Counted from the stretch's first letter, positions 34,644 to 44,145 are shown. The stretch is 64,000 bases of DNA from Marinomonas shanghaiensis (GCF_003259175.1 NZ_QGOK01000003.1:372001-436000), one strand, 5' to 3'. Notes: a model not told the origin generated them from the letters alone. Translations and numbers: made by a program.

Positions 34644-35109
34644 GTTTTGAGACGGCAATCCCATTTAGGTCACAATAGACATAATCTCCTTGAGAGATGG
34701 TAATGCCGGCAAAGCGAAGTGTTTTTCCAATGTCACCTAAGCCTCGCTTTTCTGTTGGCATAGGATGGGCACATAAGGCATGAATGCCAATGTTGAGTTG
34801 TGATTGGGCTGCTATGTCTCGAATGGCACCGTATATCACAAACCCTTCCCAGCCGTTATTGACGGCTTTTTCTGCGAGCATGTCGCCCAGTAGTGCGCGT
34901 CGTTTGCTCCCACCACCGTCAATGACCATGATTTTTCCTTTGCCATTTTCATTGACGAGTTCTCTGATTCTGCTGTTGTCTTCAAAGCAGGATACGGTCA
35001 CCGCCTGTCCATAAAAATGACAGCGTTTCCCATAAGAAGTAAAAATGGGCTCGGCGATTTGTAATTGTTCTTGGTATAAATCACAAAGGTCTGGTAAGAG
35101 ATCTTTCAT
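34624..35109 (-). CDS. rraA: RraA-family regulator of RNase E
   Basis: The 161-aa protein fits RraA, which binds RNase E and lowers its activity; relatives act as 4-hydroxy-4-methyl-2-oxoglutarate aldolases. Conserved blocks are KIMVIDGGGSKRRALLGDML, NGWEGFVIYGAIRD and PMPTEKRGLGD. Length equals E. coli RraA. The GDMLAE...GAIRD metal/pyruvate-site residues of the aldolase relatives are also present, so enzymatic activity cannot be excluded. It lies about 4 kb from rne on the same strand but in another transcription unit. The ATG is preceded by AAAAAGGTGAC. Confidence 0.88.
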   Translation of the reverse strand: MKDLLPDLCDLYQEQLQIAEPIFTSYGKRCHFYGQAVTVSCFEDNSRIRELVNENGKGKIMVIDGGGSKRRALLGDMLAEKAVNNGWEGFVIYGAIRDIAAQSQLNIGIHALCAHPMPTEKRGLGDIGKTLRFAGITISQGDYVYCDLNGIAVSKQPLALP

Positions 35110-35212
35110 TTAAGTCACCTTTTTAGAATCAAAAAACACTGTCTTTGACTCTAAATAGGGGCGTATTAAATAGCCAGTTATTCTGGCACATGTTGACTAT
35201 TCAGTAATGTGA

Positions 35213-35728
35213 TTAGTCTTCTATTGCGGGCAGCTCACTTGGATCAATCAACCCATGTTCGACGGCAATTTGCAGTAGCTGGATGATTAACTCGTCTGGC
35301 GGCAATAAGTGTAAGGGGGTGGTTTGGCCGATTTGTGCGACGGCGTCGTCTAAATCTACATCACGCTCTTCAAACCAAGAATGGATGCTTTGCACTTCGA
35401 AACTGGGCTCCATGCCCTTTATTTCGTAAACGGCTTCGATCAATAGGCTTATTGATTCAGGCTCAAGTGCGTAAATGACATCAGTATCAAATTCATTGAT
35501 CCATTCGGCTAAAATATCGCTGGCTTCGTAGCCAAATTCATAGAGTTGTTGTTCATCAAGGTCGAGCGCATTGGGTTCAATGCGATGATGTTCCAACCAT
35601 TCGTCGTCTGGTATGACCAAGACTTCTTTTACTTGTGCTTCGTGTGTAGACCAAGTGAATAGCAGTGGAAAAGCCGGCTCGTCAGAAGAATTGGCGACAG
35701 CCGTCATGAATATAGGTAAACTTGCCAT
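35213..35728 (-). CDS. Acidic hypothetical protein
   Basis: The 171-aa protein is very acidic and has no membrane segment or signal peptide. Two blocks stand out: LVIPDDEWLEHHRIEPNALD followed by FGYEASDILAEWINEF, and the C-terminal LLPPDELIIQLLQIAVEHGL. The first block faintly recalls the Asp/Glu-rich core of DnaQ-like exonuclease folds, but the catalytic DxE pattern is not evident, so I leave it unassigned. It is divergent from the carboxypeptidase gene, with about 37 nt between the starts. Confidence 0.65.
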   Translation of the reverse strand: MASLPIFMTAVANSSDEPAFPLLFTWSTHEAQVKEVLVIPDDEWLEHHRIEPNALDLDEQQLYEFGYEASDILAEWINEFDTDVIYALEPESISLLIEAVYEIKGMEPSFEVQSIHSWFEERDVDLDDAVAQIGQTTPLHLLPPDELIIQLLQIAVEHGLIDPSELPAIED

Positions 35729-35765
35729 AATTTAGAACCAATGTTTGATTGTTAAGGAAGAATAA

Positions 35766-36920
35766 ATGACCAGCCGAATCAAGATCAGTAGTGCGTTTGA
35801 TGGCGGTAACATCTCCGTTATTGATGCCTCGGAGCCGGACAATATTAGAGTAAAGATCCCTAATGATACAAACTCTAAATTTTTACAGTGGTTTTATTTC
35901 CGTCTGCAGGGTGGAATGGGTGAGCAGTGTGTCATTCAATTTGAGAATGCCAGTGACGCTGCATACCCTGGTGGTTGGGTGGATTATCAAGCGGTTGCGT
36001 CTTATGACCGTGAGTATTGGTTTCGTGTACCGACCGATTACGTCGATGGTAAATTAGTGATTACTCATCAGCCAGAGCAAGACAGCGTGTATTACGCTTA
36101 CTTTGCACCTTACAGCTACGAACGCCATTTGGATATGATTGCTTGGGCGGCAAGCCACGAGGATTGCATTACGGATCACTTGGGAGAAACGGCTGAAGGT
36201 CGTGACATCACGCTATTGGAAGTGAGTAAAACGCAAGGTCTGGCAAAAAACATTTGGATCATTGCTCGCCAACATCCTGGTGAGACCATGGCGGAATGGT
36301 TTGTGGAAGGTTTGCTTGAGCGTTTGTTTGATGAGTCCCATCCGATCGCGCGTTCGTTGCTGAAGCAATGCCGTTTTTATGTGGTACCGAACATGAATCC
36401 AGATGGAGCAGTACATGGAAATTTGCGCGTCAACTCTAAAGGCGTGAACTTGAATCGCGAATGGAAAAATCCCACTGCAGAATTCAGTCCAGAAGTATTG
36501 GCGGTGCAAAAGAAAATGGCTGAAACAGGGGTGGATTTATTCTTAGATATCCATGGTGATGAGACGTTGCCGGCGAATTTTGTCGATGGTTGTCAAGGCG
36601 TGCCGTCGTTTGATGCGCGTATGGAGGCAATGGAAACCTTGTTTAAGGACGCTTTTCTTGCGGTGAGCCCAGATTTTCAGACAGACATTGGTTACACGCC
36701 TTCTCAATTTGGCGAAGCGAATTTAACCGTGGCGACCAAATGGATCGGGGAAACCTACAAGTGTTTGTCTTTCACTTTAGAGATGCCATTTAAAGACAAT
36801 CAAAATTTACCAGATGAAGTGGTTGGTTGGTCCCCTGAGCGCGCGAAAATTTTAGGGGCTGATGTTTTGTATCCTATTTATCAAGTGATTATGAGCCCAC
36901 ATATGAAGGCGAATGATTAA
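35766..36920 (+). CDS. M14 metallocarboxypeptidase, cytosolic (CCP) type
   Basis: The 384-aa protein matches bacterial homologues of the cytosolic carboxypeptidase (Nna1/CCP) branch. An N-terminal beta-sandwich domain of about 115 residues ends near YAYFAPYSYERH. The zinc ligands are H170 and E173 in RQHPGE and H263 in DIHGDE; substrate-binding NMNPDG and NLNREW are present, and the catalytic Glu is likely in FTLEMPFK. No signal peptide, so cytoplasmic. Eukaryotic relatives trim Glu from tubulin; bacterial substrates are unknown. AAGGAAG precedes the ATG. The next gene follows after 3 nt. Confidence 0.87.
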   Translation: MTSRIKISSAFDGGNISVIDASEPDNIRVKIPNDTNSKFLQWFYFRLQGGMGEQCVIQFENASDAAYPGGWVDYQAVASYDREYWFRVPTDYVDGKLVITHQPEQDSVYYAYFAPYSYERHLDMIAWAASHEDCITDHLGETAEGRDITLLEVSKTQGLAKNIWIIARQHPGETMAEWFVEGLLERLFDESHPIARSLLKQCRFYVVPNMNPDGAVHGNLRVNSKGVNLNREWKNPTAEFSPEVLAVQKKMAETGVDLFLDIHGDETLPANFVDGCQGVPSFDARMEAMETLFKDAFLAVSPDFQTDIGYTPSQFGEANLTVATKWIGETYKCLSFTLEMPFKDNQNLPDEVVGWSPERAKILGADVLYPIYQVIMSPHMKAND

Positions 36921-36923
36921 GCA

Positions 36924-37286
36924 ATGGCGGAGGGTAAAATAGATTCGTTGGAGTCGTTAAAACTCAGCATGCGCCAATTTGCCCAAGATAGAGAGTGGGA
37001 GCAATTCCATTCTCCTAAAAATTTATCGATGGCCTTGGCCGGTGAAACAGCCGAATTACTTGATTGCTTTCGTTGGTTGACAGAAGAAGGGTCTTATCAA
37101 TTAGACCCTGAGCAATTGTCTGCAGTGCACGATGAATTGGCCGATGTATTGCTGTTTACTGTCCGTTTGGCGGATAAACTGAACGTGGATTTGTTTGCCG
37201 CAGCGCAACAAAAAATCGCCAAAAACGCTGAGCGCTATCCGATAGAAAAAGTAAAGGGCAGTGCTAAAAAATACAATCAGTATTAG
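36924..37286 (+). CDS. MazG-like nucleotide pyrophosphohydrolase
   Basis: The 120-aa protein belongs to the short all-alpha NTP pyrophosphatases (RS21-C6/dCTPP1-like). The metal-binding ExxE and ExxD motifs are in GETAELLDCF (about 39-48) and DELADVLLF (about 72-80). The N-terminal FAQDREWEQFHSPKNLSMAL block and C-terminal NAERYPIEKVKGSAKKY are typical. It probably clears non-canonical or excess dNTPs such as dCTP analogues. It is 3 nt downstream of the carboxypeptidase gene and likely co-transcribed. Confidence 0.87.
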   Translation: MAEGKIDSLESLKLSMRQFAQDREWEQFHSPKNLSMALAGETAELLDCFRWLTEEGSYQLDPEQLSAVHDELADVLLFTVRLADKLNVDLFAAAQQKIAKNAERYPIEKVKGSAKKYNQY

Positions 37287-37458
37287 TTTGTGGGGATTAA
37301 GACCGTTTTTCGTTGTTATTTTGGCAGTTTTGTCGGGTAAATGTTGATTTAGTATCTAGCGAACTTTGGCAAACTGGATTAGGATCTCGCATTACAAAAT
37401 GCAATGAATGTAGTGCCCATATTTATTTTTATAAAACGTAATTTTAGGACGAAGAAAA

Positions 37459-38031
37459 ATGCCTAAGGCAAGTGAGATCAAAAAAAATGTTGCTATTAGC
37501 TATGACAATAAAACGTACATAGTAAAAGACATTGAGCGTTCTGTACCACAAGGTCGTGCGGGCGGTAGTTTGTACCGTATGCGTATGTATGATGTGGTAT
37601 CGGGTCGCAAATTGGATGAGACGTTTAAAGATTCCGACATGATCGATCTTGCCGATCTTGTTCGTCGCCAAGTTATGTTTTCTTATTCTGATGGCGATGA
37701 GTATATTTTCATGGACAATGAAGATTATACGCCTTACAGCTTGAATAAAAGCGCGATTGAAGAAGAAGTGCTTTTTATCAATGAAGAAACACACGGTATC
37801 CAAGTTGTTTTGGTGAACGAGGTGCCTGTTGCTATTGAATTGCCAACGAACGTTGAGCTAGAAGTGGTTGAAACGGATCCTTCCATTAAAGGCGCTTCTG
37901 CAACGTCTCGTAACAAGCCCGCTAAACTATCCACAGGTGCTGTGATTCAAGTGCCTGAGCACATCTCTACTGGTGATCGAATTAAGGTCAACGTAGAAGA
38001 GCGTAAATTTGCAGGTCGTGCAGAGAAGTAA
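37459..38031 (+). CDS. efpL: Elongation factor P-like protein EfpL (YeiP)
   Basis: The 190-aa protein has the three-domain EF-P fold and is closer to YeiP/EfpL than to [13 protein letters not shown] at the start, [17 protein letters not shown] in the middle and [20 protein letters not shown] near the end align with the E. coli protein. The tip loop that enters the peptidyl-transferase centre is [17 protein letters not shown], keeping an Arg in the loop. EfpL relieves ribosome stalling at certain proline-containing motifs. AGGACGAAG precedes the ATG. A hairpin terminator follows. Confidence 0.93.
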   Translation: MPKASEIKKNVAISYDNKTYIVKDIERSVPQGRAGGSLYRMRMYDVVSGRKLDETFKDSDMIDLADLVRRQVMFSYSDGDEYIFMDNEDYTPYSLNKSAIEEEVLFINEETHGIQVVLVNEVPVAIELPTNVELEVVETDPSIKGASATSRNKPAKLSTGAVIQVPEHISTGDRIKVNVEERKFAGRAEK

Positions 38032-38052
38032 GCTTACTCTTTTTGCGCGTAA

Positions 38053-38080
38053 AAAAATGCAGCCATCAGGCTGCATTTTT
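38053..38080. terminator. Terminator of efpL
   Basis: A perfect 12-bp stem (AAAAATGCAGCC/GGCTGCATTTTT) with an ATCA loop and extended A and T runs. It can also serve the convergent trmJ gene. Confidence 0.92.
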
Positions 38081-38131
38081 TTTGGCACCACCAGACGACA
38101 TAAAATCGTTTGGTGGTGTGTGGCTTTTTGT

Positions 38132-38914
38132 TTATGGGTTCTTATCGGTTTCTTTGAGTGCGTCTTTCGCTTTTTTCTCAGGATGATTATTGGCTTCCGT
38201 TAAACCCGCTTCCCTTTGCACGGCAGCGAGTACGCCTCGCAAAATCCCCAATTCTTGTTTTTCAGGACGAGAGCGATTAAAGAAGCGGTGTAGTTTGTCC
38301 AGAACTTTACCAGGGTGATTACGGATAATAAAATTAATCCCATAAAGCGTTTCTTCTAAATGCTCGTAAAAAAGGTCCATGTCCTTTTTATGAGGGTATT
38401 CAGGGGTTTCTTTCTGATATTTTTCTGTATTTTGGTTGGCCATCCAAATTTCATAGGCAACGATTTGCACCGCTTGTGAAATATTCAAGACAGGGTATTC
38501 ATCGTTTGCATCAATGTACACTTGTCGATGACATTGAGCGATTTCATCGTTTAATAAGCCTGTGGTTTCGCGGCCAAAAAGAATCGCGACATTATGATCC
38601 ACGGCTTCGGGTATCACGCTTTCAGCACATTCACGGGCATTCATGATAGGCAATTGAAAGGTGCGATGACGAGCGCTGGTACCAATCACAAGACTACAGT
38701 CTGCAATGGCTTCTTCTAGTGTAGAAACAATGGTGGCGTTTTCAAGCAGGTCAACGGCGCCAGCGGCACGGCTGGTGGCTTCTTCAGAGGGGTAATCATT
38801 TGGGTCAACCAAATAGAGATTGGTTAATCCCATGTTTTTCATGGCTCGCGCAATGGCGCCGATGTTACCAGGATGGAAGGTGTTGATTAGTACGATTCGG
38901 ATATTACTTAACAT
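38132..38914 (-). CDS. trmJ: tRNA (cytidine/uridine-32-2'-O)-methyltransferase TrmJ
   Basis: TrmJ methylates the ribose of residue 32 in tRNA anticodon loops with S-adenosylmethionine. The 260-aa protein has the SPOUT fold signatures NTFHPGNIGAIARAMKNMGL at the N terminus, VAILFGRETTGLLNDEI in the middle and PVLNISQAVQIVAYEIW near residue 145-160, which forms the knotted SAM site. Length matches E. coli TrmJ. The isc genes that often follow it are not adjacent here. Confidence 0.93.
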   Translation of the reverse strand: MLSNIRIVLINTFHPGNIGAIARAMKNMGLTNLYLVDPNDYPSEEATSRAAGAVDLLENATIVSTLEEAIADCSLVIGTSARHRTFQLPIMNARECAESVIPEAVDHNVAILFGRETTGLLNDEIAQCHRQVYIDANDEYPVLNISQAVQIVAYEIWMANQNTEKYQKETPEYPHKKDMDLFYEHLEETLYGINFIIRNHPGKVLDKLHRFFNRSRPEKQELGILRGVLAAVQREAGLTEANNHPEKKAKDALKETDKNP

Positions 38915-38969
38915 GGGTCTTGAAGTACTCAGGGTTAGTTGTCTCTTAGTGGCGTGTTTCGTAGTCTGG

Positions 38970-40280
38970 TCATGGTGACAGCGTGAGCGTCTGTTCAGTG
39001 CTAGCGAAATCGACCTTGTCTAAGATGACTCTGGTTGTGTCGTTAAAGAGGAATTGGTTACAGGCGTGATGATACAGGGAACCGGTCTCTAACACCAACC
39101 GGTAGTTACCTCTGGGAATGTAATTGGCCGCGTAAGCTTGTTTTCCATAGAGGTAAATCGAAAAAGGGGCTTTGCCATCATAAGACTCAAAAGTGAGTAT
39201 GCTGTGTACTGGAAGCTGGTTTAATATGCGCAGTCTACTGTTACCGTTCGCTTGACCTATCAATTCACCGTGTTGTGGCGCAATGCCTGGCTGACCAAAG
39301 CAGCCCGTTTGAATGGCTTGTTGCACACTGCCAAAGCCAATGTTCTTGGCTTGTACCCAGCCGCTCATGCCGTCATGGCGCACTGTCAGCCAGTTGCCTT
39401 GTAGTTTAATGCTCTGAATGTCGGATTGTGCTGGGATGGTTTGCACCAGAGCACTGGAGACATCCGGTTCGGCGTAAAGTGGGGTGCTGTTTAACGTGTG
39501 GCTTACTCCAATACGAAATTGTGGGTATAAACCTGTGATGTATGCCGTCGATTTGGAGTCAGAAGCGCTTTCCTGTGTTGAGGACTGCCAATAAAGCGTG
39601 CTGTAAACTCCTGCGGCAAAAAAGGCGATGTAGGTGGCGACTCGAAAAGCGGCTTTAGCGGCATCTAGCCGAATTGGTTGGCTCACCGGCTCGTTGTAAT
39701 AGGACGGTCTAGGTCGGGTGTATTCGTCATCTTCATCCACAAAGGATTGGTAGGGTGGTATATCCGCCGTTTTGTCTTTCGTATTGGTGTTATCGGTGTA
39801 ATTAAAGCCTTGAGTGTTGAAGTCTTTTGAGGCTTTGAATGCTTCTTCATACAAGGCTTTCACGCGTTTTTCATTGAGTGTATTGCGAGCTGCCTTGATG
39901 GCTTCGTCACGGGTTTTTTCGTGATGCGCGTTGTTGCGTTTCATTTCTTCATAGGCACGTTGACGCTCTTTGACAAAGGCCGCTTGCTCTTTGTCTGTCG
40001 CGGTCGAAAAGTGAGTGTAGCGGTTTTTCGCCGTCGTGCTTTGGGTGTTTTCTCTGGTGAAGGTAAAGGGCTTCCAATCCGTGACTTGCGCGCTTTGCCG
40101 AATGGCATTGGTGACATTTTCGTAGGCGGCCTGCAGGCGTTGAAAAAGCTCCGTTGTGTTTTTGTCGGGATTTTTATCAGGATGATAGCGTCTAGCCAAC
40201 CGTCTGAACGCGATTTTAGCTTCCTGCTCGCTGGCGGTCGTGGGTATTTCCAGCAGTTGATAATCGTCTATTAGGCTCAT
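38970..40280 (-). CDS. DnaJ-domain membrane protein with SH3-like domain
   Basis: The 436-aa protein has an N-terminal J domain with the HPD tripeptide at 33-35 (RRYHPDKNPDK), a charged helical linker (residues 95-155), one membrane helix at about 211-230, and a bacterial SH3 domain at about 262-316 (NSTPLYAEPD...MSGWVQAKNIG). The C-terminal 120 residues are a beta-rich domain of unknown type. The J domain would be cytoplasmic, able to recruit DnaK, while the SH3 part would face the periplasm, where such domains often bind peptidoglycan. This is not one of the classical J proteins (DnaJ, CbpA, DjlA). Confidence 0.82.
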   Translation of the reverse strand: MSLIDDYQLLEIPTTASEQEAKIAFRRLARRYHPDKNPDKNTTELFQRLQAAYENVTNAIRQSAQVTDWKPFTFTRENTQSTTAKNRYTHFSTATDKEQAAFVKERQRAYEEMKRNNAHHEKTRDEAIKAARNTLNEKRVKALYEEAFKASKDFNTQGFNYTDNTNTKDKTADIPPYQSFVDEDDEYTRPRPSYYNEPVSQPIRLDAAKAAFRVATYIAFFAAGVYSTLYWQSSTQESASDSKSTAYITGLYPQFRIGVSHTLNSTPLYAEPDVSSALVQTIPAQSDIQSIKLQGNWLTVRHDGMSGWVQAKNIGFGSVQQAIQTGCFGQPGIAPQHGELIGQANGNSRLRILNQLPVHSILTFESYDGKAPFSIYLYGKQAYAANYIPRGNYRLVLETGSLYHHACNQFLFNDTTRVILDKVDFASTEQTLTLSP

Positions 40281-40344
40281 GCGATGTCAGCTATATAACC
40301 ATTTTTTGTCGTGAGATGGGGTGAATACATAAATACTCAACGCA

Positions 40345-42846
40345 TTATGCACGATTTGTTGGCGCTGACAAAGGCGGAACTGTTTTATCCAAAAGCGTAA
40401 GGTAATCAGTAGGGGACATAGGGCGATAGAGATGGTATCCCTGACCAACTTGACAGTGCCAACTTTTCAATAATTGCAGTATGCCTTCAGATTCAATGCC
40501 TTCGGCGACACTGGTGATATTGAGGGCTTTACTCAGGTCTATCATGTTACGAGATAAGATCTGACTTTGCGCATCATCCAGTAAGTTCATAATAAAGAAT
40601 CGATCTATTTTTAATTCATCGGTTTCTAACGCCACAAGATTTTGCATGGAACTATAGCCGACACCAAAGTCATCGATAGAAAGCTTAAAACCTGCTTGGT
40701 GTAGTTGTTTTACGTTGTTGTGTACAACGGCATTATTTTGAAAAACACTGGTTTCGGTGATTTCTATGGTGAACTTGCTAGCCGCTAATTGCTGCTTATC
40801 TAAGAGCTCCAAAATGCGATTAGCAAAGTTTTCCTGTAATAGATCTAGCGCTGAAATGTTTATCGATAAGCGTTGTGTGGAGAGCGCTTTGGGGTGCTGT
40901 GATGCCCATAAAAAGACACTTTCGAGCAATTTATCAGTGAGTTTATAGATAAGACCGGTTTGTTCTGCAAGTGGGATAAATTCACTCGGTGAGACTTGCC
41001 CCATATGGACATTGTTCCAGCGAATGAGCACTTCGCCTCCTGTGATGTTATTTGTTAAAAGGTCCACTTGCGGTTGAATATCGAAGTAAAGGATGTCGCG
41101 TTCGATGTCTTCCGTTAATAGGGTAATCAAACGAAGCTGATGAGCGTGATTGTTTTTTAGATTGTCTGTAAAGGGGAGCCAATGTCCGGATGAATAAGTG
41201 ACAGAATCTTTTGCAATAAGGGCGTGTTGGTACAATTTATCAAGATCGGCACCTTGGGAAGGGTAAAGAGCGCTGCCTATTTTATATTGATGCCGAAAAT
41301 GCACTTTATTCACCCGGGTTGGGTGGTCTAGTGTGTTTTGTATTTGCTGAATTTGCGTTTTAAGGGCGTCTGGGTGCGTACTGATAAAGATGATTTTTTT
41401 GGTTGTCATGCGGATGAGTGTTGTCGTTTTTTTGTTTGCCAGTGAAAAAGACAATAACCCTTCCATAGTTTGGGTTTGCTGGTGGAGCTTTAAAATAATG
41501 TCACACATGGCGCCGTCCGCTTTTGCTGGGCCGAACGCTTGGCTTAACGTTTGGTGGTTCGTTAGATCTATCATGACCAGAGCCAGCTTTTGATCGCTTA
41601 GGCCTTGTTTTTGTATTTGGCTTGGGAGCATGTCGAAGTAATAGGCTCGGTTAGGCAGTTGGGTCGTTAAATCTGTTAGCGCTTGAGTTCGACGATCACG
41701 CTCCATTTGTTTGGCCTTATCTGCAAAAGCGAAAGCAAATCCAAGCAATTGCAAAATGCACGCAATGGGAAAGATCGATTCTGTTACGGGGGTTATCGGG
41801 AGAATTTTCCAAAAAATAAAGGTATTTAATATGCTACCCGTGAGTAAAAAAAACCACGAGAATAGATAAAAACGCACTGGCAGAAAGCCTTTTTTGTAGG
41901 CTTTTATTCCCCAAGCAATGCAAATAAAAAAGAGAAAAATTTCAATGAAGGCAAAAAATAGCGCGAATGTTTTGACTGAAAACACCTGTGTGCTGAGCAA
42001 AAAAGTGATAAAGAGCCAATCACCGTACTTTTTGAGGAAAGCGTTTGGGGCGGGTATTTGAATGTCTTTTAAAAAGTGCATGCTAAAACGAAATAGGATC
42101 CATGCACCTAGCCCAAAAACCACAAAGAGGTTGGTCGTGATCCACTGGCTGAGTGTTTGTGAAAAAATCCATCGATTAAAGCCGGTAAGTGCGGAGAGTG
42201 AAACAAAGATAATCAGGTTCAGACCAAGGTAATAAATAAAGCCAGGTTGTTTCAATAAAGCAAAAAGAAAAATGTTATAGATCAGCAGGATCGTTAGCGT
42301 GCTAATTATGAAGGTCCAAAAGATTAATTTATGCGTTGTTTGTTCTGCCGCTGTCGTGCCATCCATCAGCTTGATGGGGGTGAGTAGGGGGTGATTGCCT
42401 TGTTTGCGAATAATCAGGCTTGTGCTGTGTTGATCGGACAGTGTGATAGGGATCCAGATACCCTTGTAATGGCTATTGTCTTCTCCCCAATCTTGTAATG
42501 CGCCTCTTTTCCAGTGTGATATGAGTTGTTCATCATGGAATAAGTAAAAGTCTAAGTGCTCTATGATGAAGTAGCTTAAGGTAAGGTAAAGGTTTTGTGT
42601 GTTTTCTTGCGTTGTGGTTTTGGGAAAAGTGAGTTTGTGCCAGTAAGCGTTTTCTGAGAAGTTTTGTGATTCGGCGTAAAGATCGTCGTTAAATGCATCG
42701 CTTAATAAGGCCTCTTCAGCGCTCATGGGGGTCATTTCTTTGAAGGTGGGAATAACAGATGGCGTGTATGCGTCGCTTCCAAAGGCATTCTGCGCTGACA
42801 GTTGAGCCAGTAGTACAAGACACAATAAAAGGGGATTGGCTGTCAT
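40345..42846 (-). CDS. 7TM-DISM receptor with degenerate GGDEF and EAL domains
   Basis: The 833-aa protein starts with a signal peptide (cleavage near FGSDA), followed by a periplasmic sensor (about 30-175), seven membrane helices (about 175-385), a GGDEF domain and an EAL domain. The GGDEF signature is replaced by MTTKKI in IRMTTKKIIFIS, so no cyclase activity is expected. The EAL domain reads EVLIRW in place of EALxRW, and keeps NISALDL, EITET, IDDFGVGYSSM, LKIDRFF and VAEGIES, so c-di-GMP phosphodiesterase activity is plausible. The sensor class often binds carbohydrates or unknown periplasmic ligands. Confidence 0.9.
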   Translation of the reverse strand: MTANPLLLCLVLLAQLSAQNAFGSDAYTPSVIPTFKEMTPMSAEEALLSDAFNDDLYAESQNFSENAYWHKLTFPKTTTQENTQNLYLTLSYFIIEHLDFYLFHDEQLISHWKRGALQDWGEDNSHYKGIWIPITLSDQHSTSLIIRKQGNHPLLTPIKLMDGTTAAEQTTHKLIFWTFIISTLTILLIYNIFLFALLKQPGFIYYLGLNLIIFVSLSALTGFNRWIFSQTLSQWITTNLFVVFGLGAWILFRFSMHFLKDIQIPAPNAFLKKYGDWLFITFLLSTQVFSVKTFALFFAFIEIFLFFICIAWGIKAYKKGFLPVRFYLFSWFFLLTGSILNTFIFWKILPITPVTESIFPIACILQLLGFAFAFADKAKQMERDRRTQALTDLTTQLPNRAYYFDMLPSQIQKQGLSDQKLALVMIDLTNHQTLSQAFGPAKADGAMCDIILKLHQQTQTMEGLLSFSLANKKTTTLIRMTTKKIIFISTHPDALKTQIQQIQNTLDHPTRVNKVHFRHQYKIGSALYPSQGADLDKLYQHALIAKDSVTYSSGHWLPFTDNLKNNHAHQLRLITLLTEDIERDILYFDIQPQVDLLTNNITGGEVLIRWNNVHMGQVSPSEFIPLAEQTGLIYKLTDKLLESVFLWASQHPKALSTQRLSINISALDLLQENFANRILELLDKQQLAASKFTIEITETSVFQNNAVVHNNVKQLHQAGFKLSIDDFGVGYSSMQNLVALETDELKIDRFFIMNLLDDAQSQILSRNMIDLSKALNITSVAEGIESEGILQLLKSWHCQVGQGYHLYRPMSPTDYLTLLDKTVPPLSAPTNRA

Positions 42847-42965
42847 TCCTGATAGGCCTCTTAGGATTAACTGGGTTACGGTTAAAAGACTTTGCTTGCA
42901 ATACGGCTGGCTTTCTTAAAATATAGGCGACATTTTTAATCAATGTATACTGTTTAGGATTTTTT

Positions 42966-43448
42966 ATGAGCGATAAACTCACCCACTTGGATCACCAAGG
43001 ACATGCGCACATGGTGGATGTCTCAGACAAAGACATCACTAAGCGAACGGCGACCGCTCAGGCGATTGTTTTAATGCAACCTACGACGCTAAAGAAAGTG
43101 ATCGAAGGCGGTTTACCCAAAGGGGATGTGTTAGCTACGGCGCGTATTGCAGGTATTCAAGCGGCAAAGAAAACCGCAGACTTAATTCCTCTTTGTCACC
43201 CTTTGATGCTGACGAAAGTCACTGTGGACATTAGTGTGGTGAGTGATTGCGAATTAGAGGTGTTATGCACTTGTTCTTTATCGGGTAAAACCGGCGTTGA
43301 AATGGAAGCATTAACTGGAGCAAGTATTGCTGCTTTAACGCTTTACGATATGTGCAAAGCGGTGGATAAAGGTATTGTGATTCAGACAGTAGCGTTGTTA
43401 GAAAAAAAGGGTGGCAAGAGTGGTGATTGGAGTAACAACAATGTCTAA
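42966..43448 (+). CDS. moaC: Cyclic pyranopterin monophosphate synthase MoaC
   Basis: MoaC converts the MoaA product to cPMP in molybdenum cofactor synthesis. The 160-aa protein has [19 protein letters not shown] at the start, the signature [20 protein letters not shown] and [20 protein letters not shown], and ends with GGKSGDW. Active-site Lys and His residues in these blocks are intact. It is first in a moaCDE operon; its last 8 nt overlap moaD. Confidence 0.96.
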   Translation: MSDKLTHLDHQGHAHMVDVSDKDITKRTATAQAIVLMQPTTLKKVIEGGLPKGDVLATARIAGIQAAKKTADLIPLCHPLMLTKVTVDISVVSDCELEVLCTCSLSGKTGVEMEALTGASIAALTLYDMCKAVDKGIVIQTVALLEKKGGKSGDWSNNNV

Positions 43449-43695
43449 GGTGAGGGTCGTATTTTTTGCTTCATTAAAAGAGCGCATCGGCCAAAGTGAA
43501 TATGTGGTTGAGACAACTCTGCCATTAAGTATAGGGGATTTAAAGCACCTGTTAGCACGCCAACTGAGTCAAGGCAGCGCGCTGCTTGAAAAGGGAATTC
43601 AATCTTCTATCGACTTTGAGTTTGCCAGAGACTCAGACACAGTGACTGAATTGGTGAAAGAGGTGGCGTTTTTTCCACCAGTAACAGGGGGTTAA
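43441..43695 (+). CDS. moaD: Molybdopterin synthase small subunit MoaD
   Basis: This 84-aa ubiquitin-fold sulfur carrier ends in the required Gly-Gly (PPVTGG), which is thiocarboxylated and delivers sulfur to cPMP. The start at 43441 gives [18 protein letters not shown], the standard N terminus; the longer frame beginning at 43411 lies within moaC. Its stop is directly followed by the moaE start. Confidence 0.95.
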   Translation: MSKVRVVFFASLKERIGQSEYVVETTLPLSIGDLKHLLARQLSQGSALLEKGIQSSIDFEFARDSDTVTELVKEVAFFPPVTGG

Positions 43696-44145
43696 ATGAT
43701 TCTAGTACAAGAAGAGGATTTTCACGTTGATGCGCTGTATAAGCGCTTATTAAAAGCCAACGAGACCGGCGCTGTGGCTATGTTTGTGGGGTTGGTGCGC
43801 CAGTTCTCCGATTTACCAAACGAAGCCTGCCAGTTTGAGCTAGAGCATTATCCCGGGATGACTGAGCGTAATTTGCAAACGATTGTTGACGAGGCTAATG
43901 CGCGTTGGCCCTTGCTTGATGTTTGTGTCGTTCATCGTGTTGGCCGTTTGTCGGTGGACGACCAAATCGTGTTTGTTGGTGTCAGTGCCGCCCATCGTGC
44001 AGAAGCGTTTCAAGCGTGCGATTTTATAATGGATTATTTGAAGAGCCGAGCGGCGTTTTGGAAAAAAGAGTCCCAAGGGGCAAACAGTCATTGGGTAGAA
44101 GCCAATGACCGTGATGAAGTAAGCCTAGCACGCTGGAAACCCTAA
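43696..44145 (+). CDS. moaE: Molybdopterin synthase large subunit MoaE
   Basis: The 149-aa catalytic subunit of molybdopterin synthase contains GAVAMFVGLVRQF, ELEHYPGMTERNL, VVHRVGRLSVDDQIVFVGVS and the active-site Lys region DYLKSRAAFWKKE. It starts immediately after the moaD stop with GGGGG upstream, and acts as a heterotetramer with MoaD. Confidence 0.95.
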   Translation: MILVQEEDFHVDALYKRLLKANETGAVAMFVGLVRQFSDLPNEACQFELEHYPGMTERNLQTIVDEANARWPLLDVCVVHRVGRLSVDDQIVFVGVSAAHRAEAFQACDFIMDYLKSRAAFWKKESQGANSHWVEANDRDEVSLARWKP

